The notes under the pieces were generated by a model, which was given only the letters and a program-made list of their open reading frames with translations, ran no database searches and was not told the origin of the DNA. Shown one piece after another: positions 7,947 to 16,107 of a stretch of DNA of 64,000 nt (within the stretch, counting starts at the first letter, position 1; each line of letters opens with the position of its first letter). Source of the DNA: Bin90 sp965214635 (GTDB lineage Bacteria; Chloroflexota; Dehalococcoidia; Lucifugimonadales; JADFKI01). The translations under genes were made by a program, and so were the position numbers. The DNA is taken from positions 930,001 through 994,000 of the forward strand of contig OZ243964.1 in assembly GCA_965214635.1 (NCBI GenBank). Reading direction: 5' to 3'.

Positions 7947-8713
7947 TTATTGACATGCAGTGATATTGGATTTTACCCACCGATGCCAGCACACTAGCGC
8001 CAACGAATACACCAGCATCTGTAGGCTCTTGGTGTAGCCCTTTGTCCGACGCACTAACCGGTTCAGCTTACTTCGCCATACCGAATGCAACCCCTCGTTC
8101 CAGTTCACCGCACCTCCCTTGCCCACCACATGCCTGTTGTGAGGTAACCACCCATACACAGAATATGCATCACTCCGATACAACTTTGCATCCGGTAAGC
8201 GCTCATACAAGCGCAAGAATGTCCCCTCGCTGCGGTCGCCCACCTCAAAGTCCACCCACCTGCTGCCGTCAGCCTCTTCTACCACTGCTGTCCGTATCCA
8301 CACATCTTCACGCAACTCCGCACGCCGAGCACGCTTGTATGTCCACATCTCATCACAGGACACCACCGCAGCAACACGCTGCGCCTCTGCCCCTTCAACC
8401 CGTCTACGTCCACGCTCCCGCAGACGCTCTAATGCCTCACGCTCCCTTTTTTTCTTTTTTCACCCACCCGTGAACCGCTGTGGCGCTGTACCCAAACACT
8501 CTGCCTACGGCGCTCAAGCTGCTGCCTTCCTGATACATCTTAACCGCCTGCGCCTTGAGTGCTGCGCTAGGGCGGCGATATGCAGCCTCAGGGAAGTAGG
8601 CTGTCTCCGCATCTGTAAGACTGCTTGCCGCGCGACAGCCCGTCCTTGCGCATCCAGTTGGAGCCGCAGTCGGGGCAGCGAATATCGTGGCGATAGGTAC
8701 GTTCACGGGCCAT
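7947..8713 (-). pseudogene. IS1-like transposase, broken into three frames
   Basis: Starting at ATG 8713, frame one encodes the InsA-like zinc motif CPDCGSNWMRKDG and ends early. Frame two (about 8605 to 8437) continues with YFPEAAYRR, an HTH (SLSAVGRVFGYSATAVHGW) and KKEKKGA before a stop. Frame three (from about 8450 to 7947) encodes the InsB-like catalytic part: DEMWTYKRARRA, RSDAYSVYGW and NEGLHSVWRSKLNRLV. The second junction is an A6-G-A7 run at 8444-8457, where IS1 elements normally shift frame. However, each junction needs a +1 step, so at least one is a real mutation. End repeats are only weakly suggested (GGTATTATT near 7943 against GTTATAATA on the other strand near 8750). It is probably an inactive relic. 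Confidence 0.75.
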
Positions 8714-9012
8714 AAGACACCTCACTGTGTTTGATGTTATGTCCCTATTATAACTCATTATCTATTTATGTTGAGAATACCTATAAAATAACCTTGAAAC
8801 TAGTTGACATTCTGATATACCACAACAGGTCAATGTATGCTAACAAGGCGTGCAACAGGCTGTATGAAAATCAGGCTTGCCGAAACGGGTTCGCGCAGCA
8901 GACTATGGGCGCTAACAGACTGAGCAGACCGCTGCAAGTCACGGCTTACAAAAGGCAAAAAGGGTCGAGTCGAATAGGGAACGAAACAGACTTTGCTCGG
9001 ATGCGGCAAGGG
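8714..9012 (+). other. Intergenic stretch between the IS relic and serS
   Basis: About 300 bases without a supportable gene. The first 110 bases are notably A+T-rich and may include the outer end of the IS1-like relic. A reading frame that crosses it continues antisense into serS and has no recognisable motif. No tRNA, terminator or promoter was convincing. Confidence 0.5.
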
Positions 9013-10269
9013 CTAGGGGATGGCGTCGAAGCCAGTGTATGGACGCAGCACCTCGGGGATAACCACCGAGCCGTCGGGCTGCTGGTAGTTTTCTAGGATG
9101 GCGATGATGACGCGGGGAAGCGCGAGACCGCTGCCATTGAGCGTGTGGACGAAGCGGGGGCGCTCCCCCACGGCGGGACGGTATCGTATGCTGGCGCGGC
9201 GCGCTTGGAAATCGCCGCAATCCGAGCATGAGCTTACTTCGAGCCATTCGCCGCAGCCGGGCGCCCACATCTCGATGTCATAGGTGCGAGTGGATTGGAA
9301 GCCCAGTTCGCCCGCGCAAAGCTCCAGCAGGCGATATGGGATGCCCAATTGTGCGCAAACCGACTCAGCATCCGAAAGCAGATCAGAGAGCGCGACGGCA
9401 GAAACATCCGGCTCAACGAAGCGATACATCTCCACCTTCTCGAACTGGTGGACGCGCTTGATGCCGCGCGTGTCGCGGCCGGCGGCTGCGCGCTCACGGC
9501 GAAAACAGGGAGTGTGCGCCACATAGCGCAGCGGCAGCAAACCCGGGGCGAGGATTTCGCCCCGATGCAAGTTCGTTATCGCCATCTCCGCTGTGGGCAG
9601 CAGCCACAAGTCATCCTCATCGTCCCGATACATCGTGTCGGCGAACTTGGGCAGGTTGCCGTTGGCAGTGGTGGACTCTGTGGTGAGCATATTCGGCAGG
9701 TAGAGTTCTTCGTAGCCGTGCGCCGTGTGCGTATCAAGCATCCAGTCTATAAGGGCGCGCTGGAGGCGTGCGCCTTTGCCCTTCAGCACGAAAAACCGCG
9801 AGCCTGACAGTTTTGCGCCGCGCTGAAAGTCTATGATGCCGAGCCGTTCGCCCAGTTCCCAATGTGGTAGCGGCTCAAAGTCGAACTCGGCGGCATCGCC
9901 TTCAGTTCGCACGATGCGATTATCGGTTTCATCCGTGCCATCGGGCGCATCGGCATGCGGGATGTTTGGCAATCCCAACAGCAAGCCGTTGAGTTCGGCT
10001 TCCACTGTGCGGACCGTATCCTCTAGCACCCTGATGCGTCCGCCGACAGCGCGCATCTCGGCGATGAGTTCGGGCGGGCGTTCGCGGGTCCTGCCCATCT
10101 GTCGGCTGGCTTCGTTGCGGCGCGCTCGGAGTTCATCCGCCTCGGCGACAGTGGCGCGGCGCTGTGCGTCCAAGTCGATGATGCGATCTATTGGGGCATT
10201 CTCGTTGCGGCGGCGCATCGCCTCGCGCACATCATCCGGGCTTCTGCGTATGAGTTCGATGCTAATCAA
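9013..10269 (-). CDS. serS: Seryl-tRNA synthetase
   Basis: A 418-residue class II aminoacyl-tRNA synthetase that charges tRNA-Ser with serine in the cytoplasm. The first 100 residues form the usual helical tRNA-binding arm (RNENAPIDRIIDLDAQRR, with basic RRNEASRQMGRTRE at its tip). The catalytic core shows LPTAEM, motif 2 in TPCFRRERAAAGRDTRG, FEKVEMYRFV, the serine-binding ETEE-type region (SSCSDCGDFQARR) and motif 3 HTLNGSGLALPRVIIAILEN. Length is normal for the family. It starts at ATG 10269 and is followed only by the IS-bearing accessory region, so it marks the edge of the conserved chromosome on this side. It appears to stand alone, without an operon partner. Confidence 0.96.
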   Translation of the reverse strand: MISIELIRRSPDDVREAMRRRNENAPIDRIIDLDAQRRATVAEADELRARRNEASRQMGRTRERPPELIAEMRAVGGRIRVLEDTVRTVEAELNGLLLGLPNIPHADAPDGTDETDNRIVRTEGDAAEFDFEPLPHWELGERLGIIDFQRGAKLSGSRFFVLKGKGARLQRALIDWMLDTHTAHGYEELYLPNMLTTESTTANGNLPKFADTMYRDDEDDLWLLPTAEMAITNLHRGEILAPGLLPLRYVAHTPCFRRERAAAGRDTRGIKRVHQFEKVEMYRFVEPDVSAVALSDLLSDAESVCAQLGIPYRLLELCAGELGFQSTRTYDIEMWAPGCGEWLEVSSCSDCGDFQARRASIRYRPAVGERPRFVHTLNGSGLALPRVIIAILENYQQPDGSVVIPEVLRPYTGFDAIP

Positions 10270-10434
10270 ACGGCACCTCGTTCGGGATTTTATACCTAAA
10301 CAAGTATATCAGAAAGGCAGAGCAGGTTTTGGATGCGGGACACCAACGCCATTCCCATTCAGCAGCAAGTGAGAATACCAGCCCTGCGTTTGTGCTGATT
10401 GAGCCGTGCGCTTACAATATACGATGTGAGACTA

Positions 10435-10486
10435 GCTGCATCCGTAGAAGGCTAGGTGGCGTAAGTCGCTGCCACAACGATGCAGC
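10435..10486 (+). promoter_or_regulatory. Nested hairpin in the leader of the 10516 gene
   Basis: GCTGCATC (10435-10442) pairs perfectly with GATGCAGC (10479-10486). Inside it GTGGC (10456-10460) pairs with GCCAC (10471-10475). The structure ends about 30 bases before the start codon of the small gene at 10516. It does not match a riboswitch I know and has no T-run, so it could be a cis-regulatory RNA or a DNA dyad. Confidence 0.4.
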
Positions 10487-10515
10487 AGAAGGCTGATTAG
10501 CACGAGAGGATGCCA

Positions 10516-10866
10516 ATGAGCGATACCCACATGGAGATTTCGGACTATGCGGACGAACTCATCAGCGTGCCGCGCGCCCGCCTGCGCTTGACGCTATCGC
10601 AGACGGAAGAGAGCGTCACGCTAGCACACGAGGGGCGCATGCTGGTGCGCTGCGAGATAAGCGCAGAGGGAATGATGGCGAGCGGCTTCATGGCGCAGGC
10701 GCTGGGCGTGGACATACCCGCGATTGACACGAGCGTAGAGGTACGGGTGTCCACGGGCGTACTGTTTCGGGCACTGGGCATCGTGTCGCTGGACTTCAGC
10801 AACGAGGCGTCGCTCGCCCTCCTAGAGCGGATGCTGGAAGAAGCACAGATGCAGCGCAGAGGATAG
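10516..10866 (+). CDS. Small hypothetical protein
   Basis: A 116-residue soluble protein of no family I recognise. It is acidic and Met-rich, with an alternating hydrophobic middle (EGRMLVRCEISAEGMMASGF) followed by VEVRVSTGVLFRAL and a C-terminal helix LALLERMLEEAQMQ. ATG 10516 is preferred over ATG 10510 because GAGAGG (10504-10509) sits 6 bases before it. It has its own leader with a nested hairpin and lies 216 bases before ilvE, which has a separate promoter, so it is probably a single-gene unit. Base composition matches the neighbouring housekeeping genes. Confidence 0.65.
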   Translation: MSDTHMEISDYADELISVPRARLRLTLSQTEESVTLAHEGRMLVRCEISAEGMMASGFMAQALGVDIPAIDTSVEVRVSTGVLFRALGIVSLDFSNEASLALLERMLEEAQMQRRG

Positions 10867-11003
10867 CTGTCAGATGCGCCATACCGCCGTCCTGATACAC
10901 ACCGCTGCTCCGGCAAGTCCCACGCTCCTTCTCGGGCCTCTATATATAAACTTGCACAACCCCAATCAAGCGAGTTGAACTGCGACACCGCCGCAAATCC
11001 CAA

Positions 11004-11032
11004 CTGACAAACCGCCCGACTTGAATTATAAT
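11004..11032 (+). promoter_or_regulatory. Sigma-70-type promoter of ilvE
   Basis: The -35 box CTGACA (11004-11009) and -10 box TATAAT (11027-11032) are separated by exactly 17 bases. They lie about 50 bases before the ilvE start, which has an AAGGAG ribosome site. Confidence 0.7.
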
Positions 11033-11082
11033 AAGCGTTGCGATTTTTAGTATGTTGTTTATTGCTGTTAAGGAGATTTTCG

Positions 11083-12009
11083 ATGCCTGAAGCCCTTGCC
11101 TTCTTTCGCGGGAATGTCGTTCCACTATCGGAGGCGAAGGTAAGCGTTACCACGCACGCCCTCCACTATGGCACAGCCGTGTTCGAGGGTATCCGCGGCA
11201 ATTGGAATGCCGAGCAGGATACGCTGTATGTGTTTCGCATGCGCGAACACTACGAGCGCTTCCTGCAGGGCTGCCGCATCATGATGCTGGACATACCCTA
11301 CGATGTGGACGAACTTTGCGCCATCACCCTAGACCTGTTGCAGCGATGCGGCTACAAGGAAGACCTATACATCCGGCCGCTTGCGTACAAGAGCGAAGAG
11401 CGCGTCGCCAACCTGAAGCTGCAAGACTTGGGCAGCGACTTCACGCTGATGGTCGTGCCGTTCGGCGCATACATCGAGGCAGAGGGAGCGATACGCTGCT
11501 GCACATCGTCATGGCGGCGCGTGGACGACACCATAATACCCCCGCGCGTGAAGATTTCAGGCCACTATGTCAACAGCATCCTAGCCAAGACCGAAGCCAC
11601 CCTGTCCGGGTTTGACGAAGCGATAATGCTAACGCAAGGCGGGAATGTGTCCGAGGGCAGCGGCGAAAACCTCTTCCTCGTGTCCAAAGGGGTTCTGCAC
11701 ACACCACCCGTCGCCGACAACAACCTGACGGGCATCACGCGCGATTCGGCGATGCGCATAGCCATCGATGAGATGGGGCTGGACATCGTGGAGAGGGAGA
11801 TACGCAGAAGCGAACTCTACCTAGCGGATGAGATATTCCTGACCGGGACTGCGGCGCACATCACGCCCGTGGGCGAGCTGGATATGCGACCCATCGGCGC
11901 AGGCGGAATCGGCGACATCACCCACCGCATCAGCGACATGTACCTGAACATCATACGCGGCGACAACCCGAAATACTTGGACTGGTGCACCGCCGTGCCG
12001 CTGGAGTAA
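11083..12009 (+). CDS. ilvE: Branched-chain amino acid aminotransferase
   Basis: A 308-residue fold-type IV PLP aminotransferase that makes the last step of Val, Leu and Ile synthesis. The N-terminal region has HALHYGTAVFEGIRG. The PLP-binding lysine is K157 (PPRVKISGHYVNS), and the cofactor phosphate and substrate regions are visible as GGNVSEGSGENLFLV and EIFLTGTAAHITPV. ATG 11083 is chosen because AAGGAG lies 8 bases upstream and MPEALAFFRG is the usual beginning; an upstream in-frame start at 11038 would add an unlikely extension. A good promoter precedes it. The next gene begins 13 bases after its stop, so ilvE may be co-transcribed with two membrane-protein genes. Confidence 0.94.
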   Translation: MPEALAFFRGNVVPLSEAKVSVTTHALHYGTAVFEGIRGNWNAEQDTLYVFRMREHYERFLQGCRIMMLDIPYDVDELCAITLDLLQRCGYKEDLYIRPLAYKSEERVANLKLQDLGSDFTLMVVPFGAYIEAEGAIRCCTSSWRRVDDTIIPPRVKISGHYVNSILAKTEATLSGFDEAIMLTQGGNVSEGSGENLFLVSKGVLHTPPVADNNLTGITRDSAMRIAIDEMGLDIVEREIRRSELYLADEIFLTGTAAHITPVGELDMRPIGAGGIGDITHRISDMYLNIIRGDNPKYLDWCTAVPLE

Positions 12010-12022
12010 CGCAGCGGCAGCG

Positions 12023-12469
12023 ATGTTCAGTTTTGCAGTAGACTACTTCATACTGGTGTTCGTGGGCAGCCTCGGTGTCATCCAAGTCGCAGCGTCCATC
12101 GGCGGGCTGCGGGGCTTGCTACTGGTGAAGCGCCCGATAGTGGTGCGCTCCCTGGGAATTGCGCTAGTAATCGTTGCGCTGGCATGGTTTTTCAGCGTGG
12201 ACCGCATCATAAACGACACAGCGGGCGGGCTGAACTCCAATCAGCAGGGGCTGCTGTTCTTCCTTGCGGTGGTGTGCAGCGGAGCGTTGACATTGCTGGT
12301 GTCCACGCTGGTGAATCGGTGCATGCAGAACGATGACACCGCGCCAGACGCAGGACTTGAGGCGCTGCGGAGCAGTTCATGGGCGCGTGCGATGCAGCGC
12401 AATTGGCTCTACTGGTTCTCAGATAAAAGATGTTGTCGGTTACGGATAAAGCGATATTTCTTTGGCTGA
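12023..12469 (+). CDS. Hypothetical small membrane protein
   Basis: A 148-residue protein of no recognised family with three hydrophobic helices: FILVFVGSLGVIQVAASIGG, SLGIALVIVALAWFF and LLFFLAVVCSGALTLLVSTL. The C-terminal 45 residues are hydrophilic and basic. It lies 13 bases after ilvE and its 3' end overlaps the PAP2 gene by 40 bases in another frame, so the three genes are probably one transcript. The C-terminal tail that overlaps PAP2 looks less constrained, so either the tail or the PAP2 start may be slightly off. Confidence 0.6.
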   Translation: MFSFAVDYFILVFVGSLGVIQVAASIGGLRGLLLVKRPIVVRSLGIALVIVALAWFFSVDRIINDTAGGLNSNQQGLLFFLAVVCSGALTLLVSTLVNRCMQNDDTAPDAGLEALRSSSWARAMQRNWLYWFSDKRCCRLRIKRYFFG

Positions 12470-13017
12470 ACGCACTCACAGGCAGAGTGCCTCTTCTAGA
12501 CACCCTCATAACTTGGCTAGCGAGCGACTACCTTGTGCCGGTCAATTTTGGCTTTATCCTGCTTTCGTTGTGGTTCGTCGGCGGGAACGGCGCACAAAGA
12601 ATGCGCTACCAGATAAGCGTGTTCACTGCGCTGACATCCATGGCGTTGGCGAACCTCGCCGTGCTGATAATAAACGCCATCTACTCGCGCCCGCGCCCGT
12701 TCGACGGCTTGGACGGCACGACCACCCTGTTCTACTATCCTGAAGACCCGTCGTTCCCCAGCAATGCGGCGGCAGCCACATTCGCCATCGCAATCTCGGT
12801 GTGGTGCGTGAATCGGCGACTAGGCGCTGTGATGTTCATCGCCGCCGCATCCTATGGATTTGCGCGGATGTACGTCGGCGTCCACTACATCACCGACATA
12901 CTCGGCGGGCTTGTAGTAGCGTTCGTGGCGACAGCGCTGACTTTGCGGCTGCGCGACCTGCTGCGCCCAGTGCTCGTGGCAGTCATCAAGGCTGCGCGCC
13001 TGCTGGCGATAGCCTGA
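12430..13017 (+). CDS. PAP2-family membrane phosphatase
   Basis: A 195-residue polytopic protein of the PAP2 superfamily, which dephosphorylates lipid pyrophosphates or phosphatidic acid. Motif 1 ends in IYSRPRPFDG, motif 2 is PSFPSNAAAATFA and motif 3 is ARMYVGVHYITDILGG. Motifs 1 and 3 carry the expected Arg and His-Asp residues. Motif 2 normally reads PSGH or PSxH, and here the histidine position is alanine. Five to six hydrophobic helices surround the motifs. The start overlaps the preceding membrane gene by 40 bases. By analogy it could act in undecaprenyl-phosphate recycling, but the altered motif leaves activity uncertain. Confidence 0.85.
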   Translation: MLSVTDKAIFLWLNALTGRVPLLDTLITWLASDYLVPVNFGFILLSLWFVGGNGAQRMRYQISVFTALTSMALANLAVLIINAIYSRPRPFDGLDGTTTLFYYPEDPSFPSNAAAATFAIAISVWCVNRRLGAVMFIAAASYGFARMYVGVHYITDILGGLVVAFVATALTLRLRDLLRPVLVAVIKAARLLAIA

Positions 13018-13108
13018 CCGGAGTAACATTCTGTCAATTTGTAAGGACAATCTTTGGGGACTGGACAATGCCCTACTAGCTTGAAATAATATGCGTGGGA
13101 GGGACAGA

Positions 13109-13315
13109 ATGAAGACTAAAAGCAAAATATCAAAGAAGGAAGTGAAGGCAATAAGGGAAGTATTCTGCGAGCTGGGGTTAGAAGATCCCAAGTCAAGGGA
13201 ACACTTTTTACAGATGGCTAATCTGAGTGACTGGCACTCTTGGCAAGAGAACCGCCGTCTGCCCCAAGATACCCGAAACAATACATCCGGTAAGGGCGAG
13301 TACGACGATGCCTAA
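13109..13315 (+). CDS. Small basic protein upstream of SDH-type protease
   Basis: A 68-residue hydrophilic protein that I do not recognise, beginning MKTKSKISKKEVKAIREVF. It has a lysine-rich N-terminus and a central helix-turn region (ELGLEDPKSREHFLQMANL). ATG 13109 is preferred over 13091 because GGGAGGG lies 6 bases upstream. Its last codons overlap the start of the protease gene by 8 bases, so the two are translationally coupled. Both are more A+T-rich than the genes on either side, which suggests they arrived together by transfer. It may be a partner or regulator of the protease; this is inference from the overlap only. Confidence 0.6.
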   Translation: MKTKSKISKKEVKAIREVFCELGLEDPKSREHFLQMANLSDWHSWQENRRLPQDTRNNTSGKGEYDDA

Positions 13316-14264
13316 TTGGAATCAGATTCTTGACGAAGTTCGTGCCGCCGGTAGCACGCATGACATCGTGAGAAGGCGTTACCTCACCGCGCTACACGAG
13401 ACTACCGGCCGCAACATAATCGTCTATTACTCGGGATGGCTGCAAAAGGGGAGGATCTCAGGTGTAGAAATAAACGATGAGGATAAGAACGGCTTCATGA
13501 CCGTAATCCACGAGTTGGACAGAGGTCGGGGGCTCGACTTATTGCTGCATACTCCGGGTGGGGATGCCGCTGCTACAGAATCTCTTGTTGACTACCTGAG
13601 ATCTATGTTCGGCATGGACATCAGGGCGATAGTTCCACAGATTGCGATGTCGGGCGGTACAATGATTGCTTGCGCTTGCAAAGAGATAGTGATGGGCAAG
13701 CAATCCAGTCTTGGACCTATCGATCCGCAATTCGCAGGCATTCCTGCACATGGCGTTGTGGAAGAGTTCAACAGAGCAAAGAGAGAAGTCCGCGAGGATA
13801 ATTCCACTATTCCTATATGGCAGCCAATCATTGCCAAATACAACCCGGCTTTTATTGGCGAATGTGAAAAAGCATTAGCTTGGTCCAATGAAATGACAAG
13901 GGAGTGGCTTCTAAACGGAATGTTCAGTGAAGATTCCGACCGAGATGAGAAAATAGCCAAAATTCTCGAAGAATTAGGCGACCATGCGCTTACGAAGTCT
14001 CACGCTCGTCATCTGTCCATTGAGCGATGCAGGGATATGGGGTTAAAAGTAGTTGACCTCGAAACGGACGACGAACTTCAGGATGCGGTATTGTCTTTAC
14101 ACCATGCCTGTATGCTCACTTTTTCGGCAACTTCAGCGTTGAAAATCATCGAGAACCACAATGGGGTTGCGTTTATCAAATCCGTGCAGCCTTTGCTAAT
14201 ACAAGGGGCCCAAACGCCTAATCCGCAGCAATTGAATGCCGGTGCCATAAGCCAATCGCTATGA
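13308..14264 (+). CDS. SDH-family (ClpP/SppA-like) serine protease
   Basis: A 318-residue protein of the serine-dehydrogenase-proteinase group within the ClpP/crotonase fold. Residues 78-90 read LLLHTPGGDAAAT, and the nucleophile serine is in IAMSGGTMIACAC (S115). This is followed by GKQSSLGPIDPQ, the second conserved block of SppA/SDH proteases. No signal peptide is evident, but SDH proteins often associate with membranes. The C-terminal half (NEMTREWLL to the end) is helical. ATG 13308 fits the family start and overlaps the preceding small gene by 8 bases. A strong hairpin terminator follows 18 bases after the stop. The more A+T-rich composition suggests recent acquisition as a two-gene unit. 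Confidence 0.84.
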   Translation: MPNWNQILDEVRAAGSTHDIVRRRYLTALHETTGRNIIVYYSGWLQKGRISGVEINDEDKNGFMTVIHELDRGRGLDLLLHTPGGDAAATESLVDYLRSMFGMDIRAIVPQIAMSGGTMIACACKEIVMGKQSSLGPIDPQFAGIPAHGVVEEFNRAKREVREDNSTIPIWQPIIAKYNPAFIGECEKALAWSNEMTREWLLNGMFSEDSDRDEKIAKILEELGDHALTKSHARHLSIERCRDMGLKVVDLETDDELQDAVLSLHHACMLTFSATSALKIIENHNGVAFIKSVQPLLIQGAQTPNPQQLNAGAISQSL

Positions 14265-14281
14265 ATGCGACACGAATACGG

Positions 14282-14321
14282 ACGGTCCTGCGATAGGTGT
14301 ATGACTACGCAGGACCGTTTT
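14282..14321 (+). terminator. Intrinsic terminator after the SDH protease gene
   Basis: The perfect 11-base arms ACGGTCCTGCG (14282-14292) and CGCAGGACCGT (14308-14318) flank a 15-base loop. A short T-run (14318-14321) follows. Confidence 0.75.
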
Positions 14322-14350
14322 GCTCGGGCTGAGTCAGAGTGTGCCTTCGC

Positions 14351-15814
14351 CTACCCCTCTATCAGCTCCACATCCGCGCTTAGGCGCTTGAAGTCGTATG
14401 GCGTGGTGTTCCGCAGATACGCCACCAGCCAGAACACGATTGCTATCACTGCCGACACGACCAGCGCACCGCCGAAGCTATACAGCAGATCGCCGGATGT
14501 GCCGGGCAGCGCCGCCGGCAGGTTGATCAGCGGCGAAAAATCCGGCTTGGGGAAATACAGCACCCCCGCTATTAGTCCCACCACGCTGCTTATTACCGCC
14601 CCCATCTGCGTGAAGTTGCTCACATACAGCCCCAGCAGTATGGGGAACACCACCGCGGCGCACACGAGATCGGCGATGAAGAATATGTACAGCACGCTGA
14701 TGCCCTGCGACGCCACGATAATCGGGATTATGATGAGCGCCGCCGTTATCAGGCGCGAGTAGTTCAGCAGCGAGTCACCCGCACCGTGGCGCGCAAGCTC
14801 AGTGGTAAATGCGCTCGTGATGCCGTTCAGCAGCGTATCCATGCTGCTCATCACTAGCACTATCGCAAGCACCAGCACCACTATGATGCTCCACTGCGGC
14901 ATCACATCCACGATGAACTTGAACATCGCAACCGACGGATCCTCCACCTCACCTGCACCCACAGCCAAGATGCCGAACATGCCGGTCAGGAATATCACCG
15001 GCAACACCACAAGCCCGGCAATGAGGAACCCCTTGCGGAGTGTGGATGTATCGCGCGCCGTGTACACACGCTGCCACGAACCTTGGTTGAACATATTTGC
15101 GGCGAAGATGGCGATTATCAGCACCACACCAAACTTGATGCCCGGAAAATGCGTCAGGCTGAAAAACTCCGGGTTGCTCTGCTGTGCCTGCGACAGCGAG
15201 CCGCCGCCGAACCCGGCTACACCCGCCACAATGACCACCACCAGCAGCGGTATGATGATGTAAAACTGTATCCTATCCGTGAACAGTGACGCCCGCATCC
15301 CGCCATATGCGGTGTACGCCACGGTCAACACGCCGACAATCAGCGCAGTCGCAAAAAGCGGCGTGCCGCCTATCAGCCCCACGGCTAGGGCGATGCCCGT
15401 CAGCTCCGCGGTCAGGAACACCAGCATGTATAAGATAACCGTCCCCAGCGTGAGATAGTACATCACAGGGCCAAAGCGGTGCAGCGCATACTCTGTGATG
15501 GAGTGCCCGTGTGGCATAAGGCTGCGCAGGCGTGGCCCCAGCAGGATGAACGCCACTATCGGCAGCATCGAGCCGATGCCATAGCCCGCTAGCGCCGACA
15601 TCCCGAAAAGAGCGCCCGTCTCCGCGGGGCTAAACAGAATCCATGCGCCCAGCGCACCCGCTACCAGCGTGGCTGTCGCAAGCCCCGTACCCGCCGTGTT
15701 GCGGGACACGATGTAGTCCTCGACGCTTATGCGCCGCCGTCCCACATACCAAACGCCCAACGCCAAGAAAGCGCCAGCAATCCCGAGCGTAATCAGCACT
15801 GCCAATATATTCAT
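14351..15814 (-). CDS. SSS-family sodium:solute symporter under TPP riboswitch control
   Basis: A 487-residue transporter of the sodium:solute symporter family (PanF/PutP fold) with about 13 hydrophobic helices. Family marks include the N-terminal YVGRRRISVEDYIVSRNTAG and the sodium-site helix region ANMFNQGSWQRVYTARDTSTLRKG. ATG 15814 (MNILAVLI) is preferred over upstream in-frame codons because GGGAGGG lies close before it and because longer starts would read through the riboswitch terminator. The TPP riboswitch and terminator at 15861-16001 directly precede the gene on the same strand. The cargo is therefore most likely thiamine or a precursor such as hydroxymethylpyrimidine. PanF-like transporters under thiamine control have been predicted before (ThiV-type), which supports this reading. 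Confidence 0.88.
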   Translation of the reverse strand: MNILAVLITLGIAGAFLALGVWYVGRRRISVEDYIVSRNTAGTGLATATLVAGALGAWILFSPAETGALFGMSALAGYGIGSMLPIVAFILLGPRLRSLMPHGHSITEYALHRFGPVMYYLTLGTVILYMLVFLTAELTGIALAVGLIGGTPLFATALIVGVLTVAYTAYGGMRASLFTDRIQFYIIIPLLVVVIVAGVAGFGGGSLSQAQQSNPEFFSLTHFPGIKFGVVLIIAIFAANMFNQGSWQRVYTARDTSTLRKGFLIAGLVVLPVIFLTGMFGILAVGAGEVEDPSVAMFKFIVDVMPQWSIIVVLVLAIVLVMSSMDTLLNGITSAFTTELARHGAGDSLLNYSRLITAALIIIPIIVASQGISVLYIFFIADLVCAAVVFPILLGLYVSNFTQMGAVISSVVGLIAGVLYFPKPDFSPLINLPAALPGTSGDLLYSFGGALVVSAVIAIVFWLVAYLRNTTPYDFKRLSADVELIEG

Positions 15815-15860
15815 ATCGCCCTCCCTAATGAGCAGCTGCAGCACGCCCGGCCTGATGCAC

Positions 15861-15890
15861 AAAAAAAGCCGCCCTTGCAATCTGGGCGGC
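15861..15890 (-). terminator. Riboswitch expression-platform terminator
   Basis: On the minus strand, GCCGCCC (15890-15884) and GGGCGGC (15874-15868) form a perfect 7-base stem with a 9-base loop, followed by seven T (15867-15861). It lies between the TPP aptamer and the transporter start, as expected for ligand-dependent termination. Confidence 0.86.
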
Positions 15891-15913
15891 TGATGGTCTA
15901 ATGAGAGAAACCA

Positions 15914-16001
15914 CATCCCTACGCTGGCATTACCCAGATCAGGTTATCGGGGTCGCTCCTCACGGAGCCTCTCAGCCTGATAACTCAAGCTCCCCCCGGG
16001 C
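15914..16001 (-). promoter_or_regulatory. TPP riboswitch (THI element)
   Basis: On the minus strand the two conserved TPP-binding blocks are plain: GGCTGAGAGG (around 15970-15979), and the 3' block containing ACCTGATCTGGGTAATGCC followed by AGCGTAGGGA (about 15944-15916). The outer P1 stem pairs the GGGGAG side near 15995 with CGTAGGG near 15918 only loosely, as is common. The aptamer represses on TPP binding. The terminator 24 bases downstream gives a transcriptional mechanism, and the regulated gene is the SSS transporter at 14351-15814. Confidence 0.93.
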
Positions 16002-16107
16002 GTTATTCGATTGTTAACGAGCGGAGTGTATCGCAAACTCCGCACAGGTGTCAACAGTGCCTATTCGCTTTGCTGTAAGTACGCCCAAAACGCTCCCCAT
16101 CTCCGCA

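Noticed and set aside
7943..8760. Terminal inverted repeats for the IS1-like relic
   Set aside because: Only a weak match (GGTATTATT against GTTATAATA) with no target duplication; boundaries left undefined.
8866..8910. tRNA-like GGTTCG stretch before serS
   Set aside because: No acceptor stem, anticodon arm or second half could be paired around it.
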